Assembly (NCBI GenBank): GCA_029941825.1
Contig: JAPYTM010000068.1
Location: 1-5,184 of the forward strand
Direction: 5' to 3'
DNA from: Candidatus Nitrosopumilus sp.
GTDB lineage: Archaea; Thermoproteota; Nitrososphaeria; Nitrososphaerales; Nitrosopumilaceae
Length of the DNA stretch: 5,184 bases
In this document: piece after piece, positions 1 to 4,917 of the stretch
How the letters are laid out: the number at the start of each line of letters is the position of its first letter
Numbering within the stretch: the stretch's first letter is position 1
Translations under genes and position numbers: made by a program
The notes under the pieces: model-generated
What the model saw: only the letters and a program-made list of their open reading frames with translations
What the model was told of the DNA's origin: nothing
Database searches by the model: none

Positions 1-8
1 TTTTTGAC

Positions 9-350
9 ATGAAACTATTTGGAAAGAAAAAATCAGGTAAAGATTGGTTTGAGGAAGGAAAGGATTTTTATAAAAATGAACAGTTTTTGGATGCCATTGA
101 ATGTTTTGATAAAGTAATTCTTGATAAAAAAATGCATAAAAAAAATACTGCTAAAGCATTAAGCAATAAAGGAAAATGTATGGCAAAGTTAGAAGATTAT
201 GAAACTGCCATCAAATGTTTGGATTTTGCAATTCAATTGGATTCAAAATCATCAGATTTATGGTTTGAAAAATCCAACATACTTCGAAAAATGAATCAAG
301 ATGATGAGGCAGACAAGTGTATTGAAAAAGCCAAAGAATTAGATAAATAA
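9..350 (+). CDS. Small tetratricopeptide-repeat (TPR) protein
   Basis: This 113-residue soluble protein is built almost entirely of TPR helix pairs. Three repeats can be seen at about residues 12-41, 48-80 and 82-112. Each has the TPR spacing of a Gly/Ala in the first helix and an A-I-x-C/F pattern in the second (DAIECFDKVI, TAIKCLDFAI, EADKCIEKAK). The N-terminus is a short basic segment (MKLFGKKKSGK). There is no signal peptide or membrane segment, so it is probably cytoplasmic. TPR arrays bind other proteins or peptides; nothing here identifies the partner. The ATG at 9 is preferred because the basic head leads straight into repeat 1, but only 8 bases of upstream sequence are in the window, so promoter and start context cannot be judged. 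It ends 333 bases before purP and need not share a transcript with it. The TPR assignment is firm; the cellular role is unknown. Confidence 0.85.
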   Translation: MKLFGKKKSGKDWFEEGKDFYKNEQFLDAIECFDKVILDKKMHKKNTAKALSNKGKCMAKLEDYETAIKCLDFAIQLDSKSSDLWFEKSNILRKMNQDDEADKCIEKAKELDK

Positions 351-376
351 AATAAAAATTCTCCCAGTCCTTTTTA
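351..376 (+). terminator. Weak T-run terminator after the TPR gene
   Basis: Five T residues at 371-375 lie about 20 bases after the TPR stop codon, preceded by a C-rich stretch (CTCCCAGTCC). Archaeal RNA polymerase can stop at short T-runs without a hairpin, so this is a plausible but weak terminator. No stem-loop is evident. Confidence 0.3.
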
Positions 377-414
377 GAATAATATCAAAAAGATAGAAAA
401 GAGATTGATTTGTT

Positions 415-513
415 TTAAAAACCAATATCAGGGGTTTTACAAAAGGTACATTTTTCCATAAGGCCAAATTCATTCATGACTTTGCCTTTTCCGTCACATT
501 GTAAACATTCCAA
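415..513 (-). CDS. Probable 32-residue zinc-hairpin microprotein (TTG start)
   Basis: Read on the minus strand, this short frame has two cysteine pairs. CLQCDGKG (residues 3-10) matches the CxxCxGxG knuckle of DnaJ-type zinc fingers exactly, and CTFC lies at residues 22-25. Sixteen-residue spacing between the pairs would allow one zinc ion to be held by four cysteines. The protein ends TPDIGF before TAA (417-415), so the second knuckle lacks the following GxG. The frame is open upstream to a TAA at 558-556 but has no ATG or GTG there; the only usable start before the first Cys pair is TTG at 513, giving (M)ECLQCDGKG. An ATG at residue 13 would remove half the metal site. Function is unknown; small zinc proteins of this type can bind nucleic acid or protein. 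It could also be a decayed or C-terminally shortened remnant of a longer Cys-rich protein. The motifs are seen directly; that it is expressed is inferred. Confidence 0.55.
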   Translation of the reverse strand: MECLQCDGKGKVMNEFGLMEKCTFCKTPDIGF

Positions 514-623
514 GTTGATATAGATTGTATAAGGAAAATTTAAGGTTTTATGTTCTTAATTTCTCTTTTTGTTGCATTATCTTGAATAGATCAAAAAAGC
601 CAACATTTACTCTATTTTTTAGG

Positions 624-664
624 CGATAAAATTCTGAAATTATTCAGGAATAGTTCATAAAGTA
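624..664 (+). promoter_or_regulatory. Candidate promoter region of purP
   Basis: Two TATA-like stretches precede purP: GATAAAATT (625-633) and TTCATAAAG (654-662). The second lies about 26 bases before the ATG at 684, the distance expected if the transcript is leaderless or nearly so, as is common in archaea. No Shine-Dalgarno sequence is seen before the ATG, which fits. Neither box is a strong match, so the choice between them is open. Confidence 0.3.
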
Positions 665-683
665 CAAAACAGAATCAAATATC

Positions 684-1709
684 ATGACATCAATTGCCAC
701 ATTAGGTTCTCACTGTTCATTACAGGTTCTAAAAGGTGCAAAAGATGAAGGTCTAAAAACAATTCTAGTATGTGAGAAAAAACGAGAAAAATTATACAAA
801 AGATTTCCATTCATTGATGAACTAATCATTGTAGATTCATTCAAAGAAGTATTGGACCAAAAATGTCAAAGCATTCTAGAGCAAAATAATGCAGTTCTAA
901 TTCCACATGGTACACTAATTGCACAAATGAGTTCAGAAGAAATTGAATCAATAAAGACACCAATCTTTGGAAACAAATGGATTCTACGTTGGGAGTCAGA
1001 TAGAGGTATGAAAGAGAAATTGATGAGAGAAGCAAATCTACCAATGCCTGAACCAGTATCAAGTCCTAAAGATATCAAAAATCTAGTAATTGTAAAAAGA
1101 CAGGGGGCAGCTGGCGGTAAGGGATATTTTATGGCTGCAAATGAAAAAGATTACAATACAAAAAGAGACCAGTTAATTTCTGAGGGAATTATATCCAAAG
1201 ATGAAACACTCTACATTCAAGAGTATGCTGCAGGAGTCTTGGCATATTTACAATTCTTTTATTCTCCACTAAAAGAAGAGTTGGAGTTTTTTGGGGCAGA
1301 CCAAAGACATGAATCAGACATTGAAGGTTTGGCAAGAATACCCTCAGAGCAGCAATTAAAGTCAGCCAAAGTTCCATCATTTAACGTAATTGGAAATAGT
1401 CCACTAGTATTACGAGAATCATTATTAGAGCAAGTTTATGAGATGGGTGAGAATTTTGTAGAGGCTGCAAAGAGAATGGTATCCCCTGGAATGAATGGGC
1501 CATTTTGTATTGAAGGAGTGTATGATGAGAATGCCAAATTCAAGTCATTTGAGTTTTCAGCAAGAATCGTGGCCGGAAGTAACATCTACATGGATGGGTC
1601 CCCATATTATTCCCTATTGTATAATGAGCAGATGAGTATGGGGAAAAGAATTGCACGAGAGGTTAAAACTGCTGCAGAAACTAACCAGTTAGATAAAGTA
1701 ACTACATAA
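684..1709 (+). CDS. purP: 5-formaminoimidazole-4-carboxamide ribonucleotide synthetase (PurP)
   Basis: PurP is the archaeal enzyme that formylates AICAR with free formate and ATP to give FAICAR, ADP and phosphate, the penultimate step of IMP synthesis. It replaces the folate-dependent transformylase activity of PurH. This cytoplasmic protein of 341 residues has the usual length. The N-terminal domain opens with the family hallmark IATLGSHCSLQVLKGAKDEG (4-23), and IPHGT at 73-77 is also typical. An ATP-grasp core follows: the nucleotide-binding strand and loop VKRQGAAGGKGYF (137-149), the segment around DQRHESDIEGLARIP (206-220), and the C-terminal GPFCIEG and FEFSARIVAGSN (272-278, 289-300), whose Glu277 and Glu290 are the likely metal-binding acids. 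The ATG at 684 puts the conserved IATLGSH at residue 4, so this start is secure. No other purine gene is adjacent. It converges on phnE with 30 bases between the stop codons. I see no sign of truncation or transfer. Confidence 0.93.
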   Translation: MTSIATLGSHCSLQVLKGAKDEGLKTILVCEKKREKLYKRFPFIDELIIVDSFKEVLDQKCQSILEQNNAVLIPHGTLIAQMSSEEIESIKTPIFGNKWILRWESDRGMKEKLMREANLPMPEPVSSPKDIKNLVIVKRQGAAGGKGYFMAANEKDYNTKRDQLISEGIISKDETLYIQEYAAGVLAYLQFFYSPLKEELEFFGADQRHESDIEGLARIPSEQQLKSAKVPSFNVIGNSPLVLRESLLEQVYEMGENFVEAAKRMVSPGMNGPFCIEGVYDENAKFKSFEFSARIVAGSNIYMDGSPYYSLLYNEQMSMGKRIAREVKTAAETNQLDKVTT

Positions 1710-1739
1710 GATATAAAAAATATTTTTTTAAAAAAAGAA
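1710..1739. terminator. Bidirectional T-run terminator between purP and phnE
   Basis: The 30 bases between the two convergent stop codons are almost pure A/T. A run of seven T (1723-1729) is followed directly by seven A (1730-1736), a perfect 14-bp palindrome, and a second overlapping palindrome, AAAAAATATTTTTT, spans 1715-1728. Both strands therefore give T-runs downstream of their gene: one T7 run for purP, and a T7 run then a T6 run for the phn operon read leftward. Such T-runs are the known signal for archaeal intrinsic termination and need no GC hairpin. One element thus probably serves both transcripts. Confidence 0.7.
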
Positions 1740-2525
1740 TTATTTTGTCGTAACTTCCATACCGTGTTGAGTTTTCATGATAAATTTGTCTCGAATTTTT
1801 ACACTAACCCAATCAATTATCAAAACTGCAACTAGTACAACTAACATGAAAATTGCGGCTTTACCATATTCAAAGAATTTAATATAATTAATAATGTAAA
1901 ATCCAATTCCACCAGCTCCTACTAATCCCAATATACTGGTTTGACGAACATTGTAATCAAACATGTAAAGTATTTGTGAAAGTAAATGAGGTGCAGATTC
2001 TGGAATTACAACACATCTAATTAATTGCCATTTTGAAACACCAATAGAGCTAACTGCATCTACTGGATCAGAATCTATTGCCTCAATTGATTCGTATTGT
2101 AATTTTGCAACAAAACCCACAGTATACATGATAACTGCCAATACCCCAGCAAACGGTCCTAATCCCACCATAATTACAAACAAGATTGCCCACAAAATTG
2201 AAGGGAATGTGCGAATTGCAGCTAATAATGCCCTGATTGGGGCATAGACAAATTTACTATTCAAATTCCTTGCTGCAAGCATACTTAGGGGTAATGCAAT
2301 CACAACACCAACTACAGTTCCAATAAACGCCATCTGAATTGTTTCAAACATTGCCCAAAGTGCAGTTGGAATGTATTTTGGCTCAACTGCTATCATTTCT
2401 TCAAGTATTATTGCAAGATTAGGAATACCTTCAGCAAAATCAAGAGGGTTTGCATCAATGTTGTAAGATGCTATTACCAATAATGCAACAATTATACCAA
2501 TAACGATGTTATTTTTTGGAGTCAT
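1740..2525 (-). CDS. phnE: Phosphonate/phosphite-type ABC transporter permease (PhnE-like)
   Basis: This is the membrane channel subunit of the importer, which would work as a homodimer with two copies of PhnC. The protein has 261 residues from the ATG at 2525. Hydrophobic segments are visible at about residues 6-22, 62-84, 100-120, 123-140 and 222-240, separated by polar loops. The coupling loop to the ATPase (EAA motif) lies at about 145-179 (EAIDSDPVDAVSSIGV, then VVIPESAP). The PhnE hallmark VRQTSILGLVGAGGIG follows at 193-208. Length and motif order fit the PhnE family. An in-frame ATG at 2552 would add MPKLWRCIL, but that polar, Trp- and Cys-containing head is atypical. The ATG at 2525 gives MTPKNNIVIG running directly into the first membrane helix, and GGAG sits about 10 bases upstream of it inside phnC. 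With this start the gene overlaps phnC by 17 bases, which suggests translational coupling. The gene is complete. Confidence 0.9.
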   Translation of the reverse strand: MTPKNNIVIGIIVALLVIASYNIDANPLDFAEGIPNLAIILEEMIAVEPKYIPTALWAMFETIQMAFIGTVVGVVIALPLSMLAARNLNSKFVYAPIRALLAAIRTFPSILWAILFVIMVGLGPFAGVLAVIMYTVGFVAKLQYESIEAIDSDPVDAVSSIGVSKWQLIRCVVIPESAPHLLSQILYMFDYNVRQTSILGLVGAGGIGFYIINYIKFFEYGKAAIFMLVVLVAVLIIDWVSVKIRDKFIMKTQHGMEVTTK

Positions 2526-3339
2526 CAAAATGCATCTCCATAATTTCGGCATTAGTCATATCTCCAGTTTGAAAATCAACTATGTTATCACCTTCAACTC
2601 CAATCTCTAAAATTTTCTGGCCTTCTTTTATCACTGCAACTCTGTTTGCATATTCTAGTGCTAATTGTATATCATGATGAACCATAATTGCAGTCAGATT
2701 CATTTTTTTTTGAGCATCTACAATCAAATCCATTATTTCACGTGCCGTTACATGATCTAATTCTGAAACAATTTCGTCTGCAAGTAAAATTGTCGGTTTT
2801 TGCATTAACGCTCTAGCAATTGCAACTCTTCTTTTTTCACCACCACTTAACATGTAGGCTTTTCTAGTTTCTTTTCCATCTAATCCAACCAATTCTATTA
2901 ATCTTTTAGCTTCTTTAATTTCGGATTCAGGAAATTGTTTCAGTAATGATTGTAATTTGTTTAATCTAGGTAATGCACCAATTAGAATATTATCTAACAC
3001 TGTAATGTTTTTTACCAATCCAAGACTTTGAGGAATGTATCCTATAGTATGCATCATTTTTTTGAATTTTTTATCATTCATGTTGGGTGTAACATAATCA
3101 ACTTTGATTGTTCCTTTACTTGGAATCATCATTCCATTTAGTAGTTTGAGTAAAGTCGATTTCCCAGAACCTGATTTTCCTACAATTGCATAGTTTGTTC
3201 CTCTATCTATGGACATGTCAATTCCCTCAAGAGCAAAAGTTTTGGAGTCATAAGATGTCCAAACATCATTTAGCTGAATAATTTTATTTGTAGAGATTAA
3301 TGAAAAAGAAGGGTTTTTGGTCATCTGAATTTGTTTCAT
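2509..3339 (-). CDS. phnC: Phosphonate/phosphite-type ABC transporter ATP-binding protein (PhnC-like)
   Basis: This ATPase drives the PhnDE importer from the cytoplasmic face. All ABC motifs are present in the 276-residue protein: Walker A GKSGSGKST (54-62), Q-loop with Gln104 (GYIPQSLGL), signature LSGGE (164-168) followed by KRRVAIARAL, Walker B ILLADE (184-189) with catalytic Glu189, D-loop SELD (192-195), and the H-loop His222. The signature ends in Glu rather than the common Gln, and the usual Pro after the Walker B Glu is Ile. Neither change should abolish activity. An N-terminal tail of about 20 residues precedes the first strand (IIQLNDVWTSY), longer than in most PhnC proteins. A second ATG at residue 6 (3324) is an alternative start, and no clear Shine-Dalgarno sequence separates the two. 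The gene begins 17 bases after the phnD stop and its end overlaps phnE, so the three are co-transcribed. The ABC ATPase call is certain; the PhnC subfamily call relies largely on its neighbours. Confidence 0.92.
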   Translation of the reverse strand: MKQIQMTKNPSFSLISTNKIIQLNDVWTSYDSKTFALEGIDMSIDRGTNYAIVGKSGSGKSTLLKLLNGMMIPSKGTIKVDYVTPNMNDKKFKKMMHTIGYIPQSLGLVKNITVLDNILIGALPRLNKLQSLLKQFPESEIKEAKRLIELVGLDGKETRKAYMLSGGEKRRVAIARALMQKPTILLADEIVSELDHVTAREIMDLIVDAQKKMNLTAIMVHHDIQLALEYANRVAVIKEGQKILEIGVEGDNIVDFQTGDMTNAEIMEMHFDDSKK

Positions 3340-3356
3340 TTCTAGATGCCTAGTTT

Positions 3357-4439
3357 TTATTTGCTCTTGTCATGTTTATCAAGAATCAACTGATCAAGTC
3401 CAGTCAAGGTATCAATGAATGTTCCAAAAGTACCAATATGCATGGTAGTAGTAGTTGGAACTAGTGCTTCAGCACCATACAAGTTAGTCAATATGGAATT
3501 GTTCTCATCATAATTGAGTTCAATTAATGCATCAACTAGTGAGTTTTTGGTATATTGTGACATCTCGCCATTTACCATAAACACATGTGATGGTACTGGC
3601 CCAATTGTTGTTACTGGACGTAATTTTACTTGATCTTCTAATTCAAGATATTTTTGTGGAGCAATATCTGAACCAAATGCAACATCCACATCACCATTAA
3701 GCAATAAATTCAATGCTGCTTTGTATCCACCAGCAAAAGTATAACTTTCAAAATTATCAGCCAATGCAGATTGTAAGGCAACTATATCATCCCCTACAAT
3801 GTTAATGTGACCTTCAGTTACCAGAGTTCCCATAGGTCTTACAAATCCTGAAGATCCAGTAATGCTAGTGAATGCAACTTTTTTGCCAACCGTGTCTTCT
3901 AATGAATGAATAGAATCATTCTCAGCCAACGTCCAAACTGTTGCTTGATAATTTACTTTACCTGCAACTAGTTCTGCAAGTACAGCTTCTGCGCCAGTTC
4001 TCTGATGGGTAATCCATGCAGGGCCTGTATCCATAAAGGCTGCATCAATATGACCAAATCTCATTCCTTCAATAATGGTCTCATAGTCTGTTGGAATCAC
4101 AATTTCAACATCTACTCCTAGTTTATTCTCAAGGAATAATTCCAAGGCATTAGCTTTTGAAGTTAATTCATCAGCTTTCTCAACTGGGATGAATCCAATA
4201 GTTATTGTATCAACATCAATTGATTCAGATGAAACATTGATGATGTCATTTTCAACAAGAAACTCAATTCCATTTAGAAAAGTTGTATCATCTACAGTGC
4301 CATCTACCCACCAGCCCGCATTATTTTTAATCCATTCTGGGATCAAACCTTCCGCATTAACGCTTTGAGTTAGAGGTACGGTTGTAACACTAATCACTGC
4401 AAGTACAGTAACTAATGTCAAAATTATCTGTCGTTTCAT
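3357..4439 (-). CDS. phnD: Secreted phosphonate/phosphite-binding protein (PhnD-like) with an N-terminal thaumarchaeal module
   Basis: This is the extracytoplasmic receptor that hands its ligand to PhnE. The 360-residue protein starts with a Sec-type signal (basic KR, hydrophobic core 5-21, likely cleavage after VNA at 27-29). No Cys follows, so there is no lipobox. Residues 33-69 form a separate small module, IPEWIKNNAGWWVDG... to ...GIEFLVENDIINV, which I recall from many thaumarchaeal secreted proteins. The periplasmic-binding-protein fold runs from about 78 to the end: TIGFIPVEKADEL, DYETIIEGMRFGHIDAAF (117-134), then the anion-binding loop TGSSGF (193-198), FAGGYKAAL (234-242) and VDVAFGSD (250-257). 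Family membership is clear from DYxxIIxGMRF and the xSSGF loop. Several residues that contact aminoethylphosphonate in E. coli PhnD differ, so the ligand is open: phosphonate, phosphite or phosphate-like. The start is secure because the signal peptide begins there. It is the first gene of the phn operon. Confidence 0.9.
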   Translation of the reverse strand: MKRQIILTLVTVLAVISVTTVPLTQSVNAEGLIPEWIKNNAGWWVDGTVDDTTFLNGIEFLVENDIINVSSESIDVDTITIGFIPVEKADELTSKANALELFLENKLGVDVEIVIPTDYETIIEGMRFGHIDAAFMDTGPAWITHQRTGAEAVLAELVAGKVNYQATVWTLAENDSIHSLEDTVGKKVAFTSITGSSGFVRPMGTLVTEGHINIVGDDIVALQSALADNFESYTFAGGYKAALNLLLNGDVDVAFGSDIAPQKYLELEDQVKLRPVTTIGPVPSHVFMVNGEMSQYTKNSLVDALIELNYDENNSILTNLYGAEALVPTTTTMHIGTFGTFIDTLTGLDQLILDKHDKSK

Positions 4440-4468
4440 GATTTACTAAAATGTTTAGGCAGAGCTAA

Positions 4469-4477
4469 TTATTTAAA
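4469..4477 (-). promoter_or_regulatory. TATA box of the phnD-phnC-phnE operon
   Basis: On the minus strand TTTAAATAA begins 38 bases before the phnD ATG at 4439. Transcription starting about 25 bases downstream would give a leader of roughly 5-12 bases, typical of archaea. It is the best TATA match close to phnD. The inverted repeat at 4496-4523 ends 18 bases upstream of it. Confidence 0.55.
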
Positions 4478-4495
4478 GCAAGATGACATTCCACA

Positions 4496-4523
4496 TACTT
4501 GTTCTAAAATTCTAGAACAAGTA
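4496..4523. promoter_or_regulatory. Inverted repeat, candidate operator for the phn operon
   Basis: TACTTGTTCTA (4496-4506) and TAGAACAAGTA (4513-4523) are perfect 11-bp inverted arms around the 6-base spacer AAATTC. Because the inner AATT is itself symmetric, 13 of 14 base pairs of the 28-bp element match across the centre. It lies 56 bases upstream of the phnD start codon and just upstream of the TATA box, where archaeal activators usually bind. No T-run follows it on the minus strand, so it is unlikely to be a terminator. The length and symmetry fit a site for a dimeric winged-helix protein; the two regulator genes next to it are the obvious candidates. The repeat is seen directly; its role is inferred. 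Confidence 0.6.
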
Positions 4524-4535
4524 AACAACCAATCT

Positions 4536-4547
4536 TAATTTAAATTA
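4536..4547. promoter_or_regulatory. A/T palindrome, possible second TATA element
   Basis: TAATTTAAATTA is a perfect 12-bp palindrome located 12 bases from the inverted repeat at 4496-4523. It could serve as an alternative TATA box for the minus strand, in which case transcription would start inside that repeat and a bound protein would repress. It could equally be chance in A/T-rich DNA. Confidence 0.25.
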
Positions 4548-4575
4548 TTTCAACAAAAATTTCTTACACAGTTTT

Positions 4576-4911
4576 TTAATTTGATGTATTTGGGTATAAT
4601 ATCAAAACAGGCTCCAAGGTATCCAAAGTAATTTCCACTTTGCCAATTCGACTTTTATACTGTTTAATTTTTTTACCTTCTTTAGATATGATAAATTTAT
4701 CAACTTCTGCAAGAGTGAGATTTTCTAAAGTAGATAGTGTTTTGTAAACAGTAGATATTGATATTTGTAGTTCTTCTGAAATTTGTGTTGCATCTTTTGA
4801 TTCATGTTTAATTGAAAACAGTACTGCTCTTGTACAAACATTACTAAGGGATTCAATAATTTTTTGAGTGATATCAAACTCTGATAACTGAATAATAGTT
4901 GGTTTTGACAT
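4576..4911 (-). CDS. Winged helix-turn-helix transcriptional regulator, copy A
   Basis: This small 111-residue DNA-binding protein has a winged-helix fold. Residues 27-65 (TRAVLFSIKHES, then DATQISEELQISISTVYKTLSTLENL) form the three-helix HTH, with the recognition helix at about 51-62. Residues 67-96 (LAEVDKFIISKEGKKIKQYKSR... ) look like the two-stranded wing, with Lys/Arg residues suited to the DNA backbone. No ligand domain, metal-binding cysteine cluster or membrane segment is present; the single Cys26 is isolated. It most resembles the small ArsR/TrmB-like regulators of archaea, but I cannot place it in a named family. The ATG at 4911 lies 6 bases after the stop of its paralog, so the pair is co-transcribed. 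About 38 of 87 aligned residues are identical between the two, including the ends (EPVLILYPN and EPLLTLVPN). It precedes the phn operon on the same strand across a 136-base control region, so a role in controlling phn is plausible but unproven. Confidence 0.8.
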   Translation of the reverse strand: MSKPTIIQLSEFDITQKIIESLSNVCTRAVLFSIKHESKDATQISEELQISISTVYKTLSTLENLTLAEVDKFIISKEGKKIKQYKSRIGKVEITLDTLEPVLILYPNTSN

Positions 4912-4917
4912 GAAAAA

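Larger units (their letters stand above)
351..683. other. 333-base gap between the TPR gene and purP
   Basis: On the + strand I see no coding frame of useful length here; for example, the ATG near 476 runs into a stop after 15 codons. The minus strand carries the probable small zinc-hairpin gene at 415-513. The remainder (514-683) is A/T-rich and should hold the promoters of that gene and of purP, with candidate TATA-like stretches only. I see no tRNA, no strong RNA fold and no repeat array. Confidence 0.6.

Noticed and set aside
634..647. Small hairpin CTGAA-ATTA-TTCAG upstream of purP
   Set aside because: Arms of only 5 bp in A/T-rich DNA are expected by chance and no matching repeat is seen elsewhere in the window.
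841..1380. Minus-strand open frames of 63-73 codons inside purP
   Set aside because: They are antisense to a strongly conserved enzyme gene, show no recognisable motif, and fit the pattern of shadow frames.
4496..4523. The inverted repeat as an intrinsic terminator of regulator copy A
   Set aside because: On the minus strand the repeat is followed by TGTGGAATG with no T-run, and it lies over 50 bases past the stop codon; an operator is a better explanation.
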